DNA from: Rhizomucor pusillus
Taxonomy: Eukaryota; Mucoromycota; Mucoromycetes; Mucorales; Lichtheimiaceae
Assembly: GCA_900175165.2 (NCBI GenBank)
Contig: FWWN02000244.1
Location: 1-64,000, forward strand
DNA: 64,000 bases
Reading direction: 5' to 3'
Below are positions 24,044 through 36,762 of the stretch, in pieces. The notes under the pieces were generated by a model, which had not been told where the DNA came from, ran no database searches, and worked only from the letters and a program-made list of their open reading frames with translations. Position 1 is the first letter of the stretch. Each line of letters opens with the position of its first letter. A program made the translations under genes and the position numbers.

Positions 24044-24113
24044 AAAAGAACGGAGAACTTATCTCCTTCATCCTCTTCTTGCTTTTTTGCTGTACATATA
24101 TATATATATCCAC

Positions 24114-24633
24114 ATGTCATCCATACCTATGCAGTACCGCGCGCTGCTGAAAGCCGGCTACGCAGCTGTTAACCACGCGGCGTATCAGAAGCGACATGTT
24201 CGTGCGCGCATTCGCAGACGATTCATTGATCCTCCCGACAACAATGTAAAAGCAAACTTGGATCTCAAAAGTAAATAAAGTTTTGCTCTTCCTTGGAGTA
24301 AAAAGAAAGATAAAGAGACTCACGCACGTGGCTGCACGGGTAGTAAACAACACATTGGAGTTTCTGAACATAGCAGCAAAAAGGAGAGGGCTCGAAAGCG
24401 CTGTTGTACGAAATATCTGTGATCTTGAATACTACATGGCAGAATATAGCATACGGTAGGCCCGTCGTCGATGGATTTGCCAAGGTCGATACTGATCCTG
24501 ATCTGTTATTTCCAGGCCTCCTATGCACACCAAGAAACTTTCACGGGAGCGGAAACAGATCATCGACAATTGTTACGACGAATACAACTTGCTTATCGAC
24601 ATGCTCAACAAACAACTGGATTTGTTGCTTTGA
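24114..24633 (+). CDS. DUF1763 / LYR-like small protein
   Basis: Three exons (24114-24245, 24316-24455, 24516-24633), 129 residues. The first helix has a tyrosine-centred motif (QYRALLKAGYAAV) and an Arg-rich stretch (VRARIRRRFI). The second block NTLEFLNIAAKRRGLESAVV resembles the fungal DUF1763 family, which looks like an LYR-type mitochondrial helical bundle. The family assignment is from memory of its pattern, not from a search. It starts 70 bp after the GRAM gene stops. LYR proteins act in mitochondrial complex assembly or Fe-S transfer; that role here is inference. Confidence 0.6.
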
Positions 24634-24746
24634 TATGAACACTGACTCAAATTGCAAATTTTTGAAAAACGCTTTTATGTACAGAAGAGTTCTTTTTTTA
24701 AAAAAAGGAAAGAAAGAAAACAAAGAAAAAGTCAGCATCGATTTTA

Positions 24747-27700
24747 CTATTCATTGTAGTCATCATCCTCGTATTCATCGTCATCGTCTTCTTGCGCATC
24801 GAATCCTTCGTCGTCGTCATCATCATCGAGTGCGCGGTTGTTGGCACTATTGTGATTGTTTGTAATCATTGCAGGATTGATGTGATGCGTCATTGGCGGT
24901 GCGCCGTACATGTTTGGCATCTGCATCATTGGTGCCGGCGGCAATTGTCCGCCTGGACATAGCTGTGCAAGTGTAGCATCGAATATTTTCTACGCAATCC
25001 ATTAGAATCCCAATCTACGACCTTTCAATCAAGCAAAACTCACCTGCATTTCATCAGCATCTTGGTATACAATGGATCCTTCCTCGTTAAAGGTCCGTGC
25101 ATTGTCAAACATCAAATGGAATTCATCACGGAACTGCGCTATAGACTTGTAATATGGTGAATGGATGCGCTTTTTGATCATTTTCATCGCAATCGGGTTC
25201 TTGATCATGGTATAATAGAGTGGGTAATCCCTTTTGCTGACAAGATCCATAAATAAGGCGGCTCGTTGTCGATACGAGCTATAATATACGTGTCAGCCAT
25301 AAGTCAATGTAGAATTGGGCCGTGTCAACTTACTGCTCGTCTTCGTAAACTGACTCCTCAACTGCCTTGTAGCAGGTCTCAAAGATCTGCGTCATCTGCT
25401 GTCTGATGTGTGGTGGTATTGGATCTGGGCCTGATAATTCATCATCCTTCCTAGCCCGGCTTCGTTTCTAGTTTGTTAAAGTTAGCAACAATGAATTCAT
25501 TTGAATTTGGTTCAGTGTTTGTTCTTACATCAACTTCGCCCTTCTTTGGTCGTCCCCGTTTCTTTGGCGTGCCTTCATCAGAGAATTTCTCTGTACGCTT
25601 CCGCCGTTTGGAAATCTTTCCAGAGGTCAGTTCCTCAAGATCAACCGAGTCATCTTCGAGCGCCTGAAATATCAAGACGAGTTAGAAAACGACATTCCTT
25701 AGACGTATATGAACTTTGGTATCTTACATTGACCCATTGATCCTCGGTCAGGCCATCATCGTAGCGAACAGCATCTCTGACACGTTGACCTCTGCCATAG
25801 ACCAGCATTGGTGATGCATCTTCCACAAACAATTCTTCGTTGCGATAAATTTCTGGGAGTTCATCCTCCTGTATTAATCGCTCCGGTTTTTTGCGATATC
25901 CTCTTCGGCGATAGAATTCAGTTTCTGTACGATTCCGTTCGGCATCAATTCGATTGAATATAACCAGTTCTTGGTCTGTTCGCTTTAACATTTCGTTCAA
26001 CTCTTCATCATCCATCTCGTCATCACCGTCAAGCTCGTCGTCTTCTTCATTCTTGTCTTCCAAAAGTGATCTCTGCAAAGTAGTAAGGTTTAGATAATGG
26101 ATACGCACCCATTCTATAGCAGAAACTAAACATACCAGAAAAGCTTCTCGATCTTCATCTGTACTTCGGTTATCGAACTTGCCAGCTTGGATAACCTTGC
26201 CGTCAATGTCAAGCTTGTAATTTGCTCTGGCCAAGATATTCTCTTCGATCGAATTCTGGGTAACAAGACGGAAGATGCGAACTTCCTTGGTTTGACCAAT
26301 ACGGTGAGCACGATCTTGGGCTTGGAGATCTTGATGAGGGTTCCAATCTGAATCGAAGATAATAACGGTATCGGCTGCTTGCAGATTGAGACCCAAACCA
26401 CCCGCACGCGTACTGAGTAAGAATACAAAGTATGGCGATCCTGGAGAATTGAAAAGTTGAAGAAGGGAAGAACGATCATCAGACTTTGTGGAGCCATCCA
26501 AGCGTAAGTACGGGTATCCACGATAGTTCATAAAGTCTTCCATGATGGACATAATTTGCGTCATTTGGAAGAAGATCAAGACCTACGATACAGATATTGG
26601 CATCACGGGAAAAGTCGCTAATTTTCCACATGTCCTTTGCTTACCCTGTGCCCTGTCTCTCGCAGCTTTGGAAGCACACGATCTAGTAACTCAAATTTGC
26701 CAGATACACGGTATAGAGATTCGTTTGTCTGGCGACTAGGATTGACGGTATTTTCCACTTCCTCGAACACAAACGGATGGTTACAGATTTTTCGGAGCTG
26801 CATGATCGTGTTGTTGAGGCCCTTGATACCAGTTTTCCTTTTGAACGTGTAGGTAAGTCGATCCATTGTTTCATATACGAACGTAGATTTATACTCTTAC
26901 CCGTCCTTTGAACTCTGAGTGAGCATCCTGCCGTTCTTCTTGACTTGCTGGTACAACTTCAGCTGCAATGCTGACAGCTTGCATTTGATAACTCTTTCCA
27001 CCTTGTCGGGCAACTCGGCTTCTACATCCTTCTTTAGACGTCTCAGCAAGAACGGTCTCAAAACTTTGTGCAGACGTTTGATAATGAGCAATTGCTCCTC
27101 TTCATTCAGCTCAATCTTGTCTTGAACTCCCTGGTTGGAGAAAGGAGTATTGAACCATTCTTCGAAAGTCTTTACGCTCTTGAAAATTTTCGGTAAAATG
27201 AAGTTGAGCAATGCCCACAGTTCAGGCAAGTTGTTCTAAGCACCAAATATACTTTAGCATCTGATAAACTATCCGTACACATATTTCTCTTACCTGCAGC
27301 GGGGTACCAGTCAAAATAAGTCGATACCGCGAATGATAATACTGGCGGAGCACCAGCGTCAACTTGGAGTTGGTGTTTTTCATACGGTGACCTTCGTCGA
27401 CAATCATGTGGACCCATTTGATTTTGCTAAGTACCGGTCGATCCTTGATAATATATTCAAAAGTCGTCAATAGGACTTGGAAACCGCCCGCTCGAATTTC
27501 CATCTGAAGATTTCTGCGAATTTGCGGCGTTCCCTTGTAAACGATTTTGTTTACATTGGGGGCCCACTTGTCAAACTCGAGTACCCAGTTCGTCAAGGTT
27601 CTAGTCACATGAGCATGCATGCAAATGATCGGCGCAGTATTTTGGGAACTTACGATAAAGGTACAATGATTAGATAAGGACCAGGTTGCTCTTTCTTTTC

Positions 27701-29717
27701 AATGAGGTACGTGATGAGACTGATCGTCTGAATCGTCTTTCCAAGACCCATTTCGTCTGCGAGAATTCCGTTCAAGTGGTTATTATACAGCGAGACCATC
27801 CATTGGAGACCTTTAAGCTTTTGGATAGTGAGCATTTGCATAGAAAAAAAAATGCAGTAAACCTGGCTTACCTGGTAATCTTTCAAAGTGCCTCCAACAA
27901 GTAATCGTGGCTGATATACATCTTCTTTTATACGATGAGTAACTTTGAAGTAATCGACTTTGCTGCCATCCTCATCCTAGCAAAGCACGGAGTCAATTCA
28001 ATGTCCCAGGCCAGCTCTAACTGTTTTTGCAACTCACGTTATCCGCCGTCGCAATGAGAGGATCGTTGCGATGGACACCATCGTTTTGTTGATCAACAAC
28101 AGCCTTGGTAAGTGACTCGAGGAAATTGTCAGTTTGTCTGAGCAGTTGGGTCAGACGAGTATCTTTTGCTTGGTCGATCAACTTCATATATGCCTCTTCA
28201 TCATCGTTTCGCAGCGCACGAATACGCTCCTTGGAAATACGCTCTGCTTTCTTTTGCTCTTCTTTCTCAATATGCTGATGGAATTGCAGAACTGCTCTGC
28301 CGAGTTTGTTCTGTTTCGCTTGCCAAATTCTGCGAGCGTTCAATAGATTCTGGCCATGATCGCAGATGGCTTGAAGTTGTTGACGACGCTTCTGTTGTCT
28401 CTTCTGTTCTTCATCGATACGCTGTTGCTGCTCGAGTTTCTCAGTCAATCGTGCCTCTTGCAATGTCTGCCGTTTCAATCGTCTATAAGAGATCCTATCT
28501 GCTGACGTTGCGAGAATGGTTGATCTCGATACAGCGTTAACAAACTCCTGCCTCAGCTATGATCACGGATGAAAATTAGCCATTAATATGTCGATGAATT
28601 TGATATACTACAACATACCTTCTTTTGACGACCGAGCAACTTCAAGCTCTTTAGCTCAATCAGACTTTTCAGCGGCGTCAATGCTACACCTCCTCCACGC
28701 TTTGCCAACTTCTCCACCATTGCGCCGGACAGCTTTTCCAATTGATTTATACGATCCTGAATACACTCATTGATCTTTCGTTCTCTATTGTCGGTTATAG
28801 ATTGCGGATCAATTCCAATAGGTGTGATGCTGGGTATAAGCTGACGATGCAGACGCGAGGCGTGGACATAGGATGATACTGGCTTTTTCAATAGATGGTA
28901 CGGTGAAGCATATGCGTTGTACTCTGGTGTTTTAGATATAGCAGTAGGCTGTTGACGCGGTGACGCAATTTTTGCTGCAGATGCTGGCGATGGTCCTTTA
29001 GTAGCTGCATTTGGTACAGCTGATCCCGAAGAAGGAGACGGAACGACACCGCCGTCAGCTGCTGCTGCTGCCGCTGGTTCGATAGACGGACGGGGCACGT
29101 TCGCATCCGTCGACGGAGAAGAAATTTCCTCAGCGGACAAGGATGAGAAGACAGCTTGCTGCAAGTTTGCTGGCAGAGGCATGTTCTTCGAAATCAGTTT
29201 GTAGGCGAGGATTTGATACTTGAGTGCTGCCAATTGGTTTTGCGAGAATAAGGATCGAGCTTGTTGCGCCAGAAACGAATAAATAAGAAACATGTCAACA
29301 CGAGGGCGAAAAAGTACGTACCTGCGAGAGCATTCGGATCTGCAGGTGCCATGAACGGACGAGGTTGCTGTGGTTGCATTTGCTGAGGAGGAGCAGCAGC
29401 TTGAACAGGCGATGCTGACGATTGCTGCATTCCTTGCTGGAACATCGGCCGTCGCTGCTGATTTTGGTATGCTCGAATGACTTGCATAATCTGAGCAAAA
29501 TCAGAGCTGTTCTCTTCAGTTGCTCCCTGAGATTGCAAGAATCTCGCTCGCTGGGAATGCAGCGTCAGTATGATTAGACCGGCAGAGAAAGCGCACTGAG
29601 GAATCAACTAACCTCCAGCAGCATGTTGAAGCGATCTTGGTTGAAAGCTCCTGGTAACGCGTTCATTGCCTGTGAAGGGGTCGGAGCCACTGCTCCGTTG
29701 GGCGATTGCTGGATCAT
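24747..29717 (-). CDS. Snf2/Sth1-type ATPase of SWI/SNF or RSC chromatin remodeller
   Basis: DNA-translocating motor that slides nucleosomes. Fifteen exons from 29717 down to 24747 give about 1378 residues, close to yeast Sth1. Domain order: Gln/Pro-rich N terminus; QLQ domain ([17 protein letters not shown]); long linker; charged HSA helix that binds actin-related proteins; SNF2 N-lobe with Walker A DEMGLGKT and DEGH box; C-lobe with [11 protein letters not shown] and [11 protein letters not shown]; SnAC region; RGRPKK AT-hook; C-terminal bromodomain ([14 protein letters not shown]); a final Asp/Glu tail ([20 protein letters not shown]). The N-terminal exon may be preceded by another, because an acceptor-like TTAG lies just before the chosen ATG. 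Intron 26073-26135 is 63 nt without a stop. Confidence 0.93.
26073..26135 (-). other. Stopless 3n intron in the remodeller gene
   Basis: GTATGT...TTTGCAG, 63 nt, no in-frame stop. It lies between REAFL and [10 protein letters not shown], at the start of the SnAC region. Retention would add 21 residues. Confidence 0.65.
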
Positions 29718-30648
29718 TCGCTGCTAACAGAGGGAATGTAGACCACTGTAGCTGAACGGATGGAGAGAGAGTAGAGTTGCTAAGTTGCCCTGGGTCCTTT
29801 GCGAGCTATGTTGGTAAGGAAAACTGGTAAGTCTCTATGTTCCATAAGTGTTAAAAGTATGCAGAGGGGAAGGACAGGGAAGCAAACAGAGAGGAAAGCC
29901 AAAAGGATTTTGATGCATTAGATAGGCATCGAGGAAAAAAAAGGAAAAAAGTAAAAAGGCTATTTTCATGTGGGTGGAGCGGGGAAGCACACATGGTTTG
30001 TACCGACCTTTTGTAACTTGTCGCAGGAGCAGGAGGAAAGTGAAAAGGATTAACCCGCGGCCCAGCTCGGCCGAACACTTTCGCTCTTTTCTCGGACACG
30101 TCACAAATGGAGCGCATGATCATTTCATACTCCGTCGATACACGTGACCCTTCTCTCATGTTCTGCCAATCGAATAATCTTCCTCCTCCTCGGAGTTGAA
30201 CGTTGCTCTCCCATTGAACAATAGGAAGAGACTATCAGTCTTGCAATGAATTGAAGATATAAAATACACCCGAAGTAAATAAGTTGCGGCCGGTGTAAAC
30301 GGTCGTTGCTATTTACCAGCATTACAGTGATAGCTCTGCGTGGATACTACAGTGAATCTCAAGTAATGACCGGTAAAATGCCTTGGTTATCACGAGGGAG
30401 ACACGGAGTGAATTACTGATCTACACGGCTCAAATATGTATAGCAAACCAATTAAAATATCTTCTCATCCATTCTTTGAAGCGGATGATTTTGAAAATGA
30501 TAACAGAAACGAAAAATAAAGGCTTCCATGTCATTTAAATGGATGTAGTTAACCTTTTACTTGGGGTAGCAAACAATGATAGTCTCCATTATCTTGGATC
30601 AATGCAGCATACTAATTATATCAATACTTCGGTTTTCTACACCTTCCA
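29718..30648. other. Divergent intergenic region, remodeller / TCAB1-like
   Basis: 931 bp. No gene with family resemblance. May hold 5' leader exons of the remodeller and a shared regulatory region. Confidence 0.45.
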
Positions 30649-32682
30649 ATGTCAATGGTTAGGAAGGCGATCGGCGGGGTGGCGTTTCGTTTTTCCGTGC
30701 CGACTTTTGGATTCCAGAAGAACGACGTTGATCCTGCTGCAATGGAGCCAGACGGCGAGATCCAGCCTGTAGATCAGCCTGACACCGTAACACAAGTTCC
30801 AGCCGAATCGTCTGCTGCTACGATAGTTGAAGACGATGCTGGTGCATTGCAAGATCAGATCGCGCAACATTCGGAAACGCAATACGCGTTCTTCCAGCAC
30901 GACTTTACTTCTTCACCTGCGCAGCTCCTCGCAACAACAGGCAGCAAATACAACACCAGCATAGTCCAGACTCTGGAGGATGAGAAAGATATCCTGCAGC
31001 AACGGATACAACAGTTTAATATCCACGACGGCAACAATCATTTTCGAAATGTCAAATGGTAACAATAAAAAATTATTGGCAGCATGCGCATAAATAGCGG
31101 CAGCAGCAGCGAGTAACAAAGCACGGCATAGGTCGCCCGATGGAACATACCTTTTATCAAACTCAAATGATAACGTGCTGCGATTATTTAGCTTGTAAGT
31201 TTGATTAATATCGTATCTTTGTAGCTGTTCTTTACGTTAACCTTTATATAAATAGACCTTACGAAGCATACGAGCAGGAAAAGGGTGAGTCCCACATCCA
31301 GATTATGAGAAAACCATGTAGTAATCAATGTTTACAGGACCCATTGTCGAGTCCCAGGCATTAAGTTGTCAATTCGGCGTGAGGGAAGGTGAAGCAGTGT
31401 ACGATTTCGCTTGGTTTCCATCCATGAACAGTCAAGGTGATGGTGGACTGGTACCCAATGGGAAAATACTGACAACTGATAAATGAGTGCAGATCCAGCC
31501 AGTTGCTGCTTTGTCGCTTCTGTGCGTGACCATCCCGTTCATCTGTGGGATGCATGCACCGGAAAGGTATCTCTCAAGTGTATTGGAAAGACAGCTTTTT
31601 TTGTGATATCGCCTTAACTCTTTGATTCATAGCTGCGCGCATCATATTCTGTAATTGACCATCACGAGCGTTTTGTTGGACCGACCGTTGTCACGTTTAA
31701 TTTGGATGGCAGTCGGTAAGTAAGTTGTTGCAAGCGAAACACTGGGGCGTACATGTATAACGAAAATTTGTGAACATAGCATTTATTGCGGATACGAGAA
31801 TATGATCGAGATCTTTGATATTCAAAGACCAGGTCAAGAATCTATCAAGATACCAACTCTACCTACTCGTAAAAGCAAAAACGGTCAAAAAGGTAAAAAA
31901 GAAGATATCGTTTGATTAGCTCGCTTGAACGCTAATTCACCGTTCGTGCAGGGATCATTTCATGTCTTGACTTTAGTCCAGACTATTCTGGGATCTACGC
32001 AGCTGGATCATTTAGTCAATCCATTGGTATTTACGAGGAAGCCAGCAACCAGCTATGCTTCAAGTTGACCGGTATTCAAGGCGGCGTTACGCAGGTTTGT
32101 TTATTACCCCTTAGCTTTTCTACATTGATCTCACAAAGCGAAACATCGATAGGTGCGTTTCTCACTTGACGGATCATTGCTATTCTCAGCATCCCGTGTT
32201 GCAAATACTATCAGTTGCTGGGATATTCGAAGCACCGGGAATGTTCTGTATGAACTCCCTCGGCCCGGTAGAACGAACCAAAGAATACATTTCGATCTGG
32301 ATCCCAGCGGCAGGGTGCTGGTCACCGGGGATCAGAACGGACAATTGCTGTTTTACGACGTAGCAACTGGCTACGAAGACTCTGAAAATTCTAGTAGGTT
32401 ATTACATTCCTTCCAGGCCCACAATGGTAAGCTACAAGTCTGAAATCACCCCTTTTCCAAACTTCTCATCATTCCATCATAGATTTGAGCTGCGCAGCAA
32501 CGTTTAATCCTGTATACCCTTGGCTTTTGGCTTCTGCGTCCGGCCAACGCAAATACTTTGTCGCAGACGGCCAAGATAGCGATGACACAGATCGCAGCGT
32601 AGAGCAAGAACAGATTGACAACTCGCTGAAAATATGGCATCTCCAGGGTCAAACACAGTATTACACTTTGGACGCCCCGTAA
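30649..32682 (+). CDS. WD-repeat protein of the WRAP53/TCAB1 family
   Basis: TCAB1 binds the CAB box of scaRNAs and, in vertebrates, telomerase RNA. Ten exons give about 495 residues (first exon 30649-31058, last ending 32682). After an acidic, Gln-rich N terminus of about 135 residues the WD propeller starts at FRNVKWSPDGTYLLS. Family-specific blocks are SCCFVASVRDHPVHLWDA, VIDHHERFVGPTVVTFN, SRIYCGYENMIEIFDI and RPG. The start could also be the ATG at 30655 or one in AAMEPDG at 30742; the first ATG is used. The long acidic insertion between blades near the C terminus is unusual. A telomerase role in fungi is not established. Confidence 0.82.
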
Positions 32683-32952
32683 CTTCTCGAACGCTGAACA
32701 CTGCGGAAACTATTTGGAGTGCTCAGAGGCAGTGGTCGAAAGATGATGCTGATAGGCCCCACTCTTTCGTCATTGCTTTGCAAAGCCGGGCTTTCAATGT
32801 GACATTTACTGCTCAACCTTAAACATCCAACCGGACCCATCATTCAATGTAGTTGATAACAAAAATCTCCATTTGGTTCATCAATATCTCCAATCGTGAT
32901 TGCATGGTTTTACCCAAGAATTTCATTATATCGTACTGTGCATCCAAACCTC
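32683..32952. other. Convergent 3' spacer
   Basis: 270 bp between the TCAB1-like and UMP1 stop codons. No gene. Confidence 0.55.
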
Positions 32953-33618
32953 TTAGACCTTGAGCTTGAGCTTATGTTCCATAGCCGCATGTACGTCCAA
33001 CAGATCAGTGGACATTGCCGGATCTATTGTATATCGTGAGCAGTCTGTTACATGTCTCTTTTCTACCACACGGATGTTTTTACCGTTTAGATAGTCTTCG
33101 AATTCAATAGTTTCGTCCTTGCCCATCAATACATCCAAATGCAAGTTCGAAGATGGAAGCACCGGCAATCGCGTCCGCTGTAAGCATTCTAGTTCAGTAA
33201 CCGAGAGCTCACACATTGTAAAAATCCAGCCGTACCTTGCCAACAATATCGCGTTCCATCATCATCTTGATAGGTGCATGCATGCCGTATACTTGTCGAG
33301 CCATGTTAAGCTTAAGCTCCCACTGGGATTCCTGCCACTAGCAAAACAATAGTCAGTGGTGAGATTTCTGAATGCATTGTATGGCACGTACGTCCTCTAG
33401 CCGCTTTTCGAGAGGATGTCCTGGCAAGACTTCTGTTTTAACGGAGCGAGTACCGTAACGTAAAGCATCGTGGCCGCCAAGCTCGTTGTGTGTGGTGTCT
33501 TGCACTGACTTTGCGTTGTTCTCAGGTCGTACGCTGGGTGCAATTCTGAGAGACTATGCACATGGATAAACGTGTGAGCAGATTGGTTAGGGGAAATGCC
33601 GTTCTCAGGCTGTACCAT
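32953..33618 (-). CDS. UMP1: Proteasome maturation factor Ump1/POMP
   Basis: Chaperone that holds half-proteasomes and is the first substrate of the finished 20S particle. Four exons (33618-33616, 33553-33392, 33331-33236, 33177-32953), 161 residues. The body shows the family core: GGHDALRYG, VLPGHPLEKRLED, YGMHAPIKMMMERDIV, LPVLPSSNLHLDVLMGKDE and TIEFEDYLNG. Only the start codon itself is in coding exon 1. The ATG is followed directly by a GTACAG donor, and the 62-nt intron ends CATAG before SLRIAPSVRPENN. This is the only join that gives the expected MSLRI-type start. The C-terminal tail is longer than in animal POMP. Confidence 0.9.
33554..33615 (-). other. Intron directly after the UMP1 start codon
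   Basis: ATG|GTACAG...GCATAG|TCTCTC, 62 nt. Leaves a start-codon-only coding exon. Confidence 0.7.
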
Positions 33619-34829
33619 TTTGTTACGTTATGTGTCAAGAGGTACAGAATCTCAGTCTGGTCGAGCGACGCGCAAGCAAGCAGAGCGAAAGCTTCCAAAT
33701 TCGACTCCGAATGGTCGGTCGATGATCCATCATCCTGCTTCAAAATAGAACTGCACCCTTCCTGGTATCTAAGTGAAACTACTTCATACAATGAAGCGTG
33801 CTACTACAAGTTATATTGCATTTCTTAGCTGCTTTTACTAATGTGAAGACCAATCAGAATGTCCATCAATATATTCTGTGTGGCTATCTGCGACAAAGCA
33901 GGGTTAAGTAATCACGATGAAATCAATATGCTTATACACTTATATCACCTGGTGAGTTCCTGGATATCAAGTCCTTTGAGAAATCTCTTATATTTATGTA
34001 CATATAGATGAGCATCCTCTACTGTAAACTTTGGATTGGGACAAAGTAGCATATCCACAAACGTTTATGGTCCATCCCAGTGTAGTCAAAGAACATTGCG
34101 CAAGTACATCTACATAGCATTTTCAAGTCGTGGACATATTTCGATTTACATATGAGCATACGCGTTAGTGGAGCTAGCAAATTCCTGATTCATATAAATG
34201 AAAGAAGAAAGAAAAGGGCCTCACAGATCCCCAAAAACTGGCTGGCAGATTAGCAGTGAGAGAGAGAAAATACTGTTTCAGATCAATGAAAGGGACCGGA
34301 TGGAAAAAACTGTGTAGCCTGAGACAAAGTCATATATGTATAACTTACCGGCAATATGTGGATCGGTTGACGTTTGCTTGACGCCATCGTGTGGTAGCGG
34401 GAGACAGTCCGGTTCTTCTGCTGCCAAATAAATTCTGGATTCTTCTGACACAGTGTTGATTTAACCATTGCATCTATGTACCGAGCCAGTCAGTGCCTGG
34501 TGCCTACGCGATATATTACCGTGAGTGTATCAAGGTTAAAGTGAAATATGATGTAGCAAGGTTTTCTTTTGACACCGCAGGCAATGATTCGTTTGTTTGG
34601 GAATGCAGGCGAGGAAAAAAAATTGGCTGCTCAATGTTTGGTGTACAGTCTAAGTGTTCGCATAATGATGTAGCCCCTTTTTTCGTGCGCGCTTTCAGAT
34701 GAGTTTCACATCAAAAAACATGGTATAAAAGGAACGCTATATTTTCAAGCCTGTTTCTTTGTACCGTTTCCATTTTCCGTACAACACATCACCCTTTTTT
34801 GCCTCGTGCTCCACATAGACACCGGAAAA
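33619..34829. other. Intergenic with a possible small minus-strand gene
   Basis: 1.2 kb between UMP1 and UGP1. On the minus strand an ATG at 34468 opens 40 codons ending at a GTAAGT donor (near 34350). A further open exon-like stretch is listed separately at 33945-34052. I could not join them with confidence. Confidence 0.35.
33945..34052 (-). CDS. Unassigned exon-like open stretch
   Basis: Not recognised. The ATG at 34052 opens 35 codons of helical, protein-like sequence (KFTVEDAHLYVHKYKRFLKG) ending at either a stop or a GTGATA donor. An AAAG acceptor just before FTVED suggests it may be an internal exon of a small gene beginning near 34468. Confidence 0.22.
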   Translation of the reverse strand: MLLCPNPKFTVEDAHLYVHKYKRFLKGLDIQELTR

Positions 34830-36613
<1,784 letters not shown>

Positions 36614-36762
36614 GGCATGTCATAGTATGCAGCATTGTATTGTGAGATAAAGAAAAAGACAATGAAAAGAATCTGCGTTAATGAAAATATCGCTCGACAT
36701 ACACTAATGTCAATAAAATCTCATAAATCCATGTACAACGAGTGAAAAAAAAAAAAATATAG

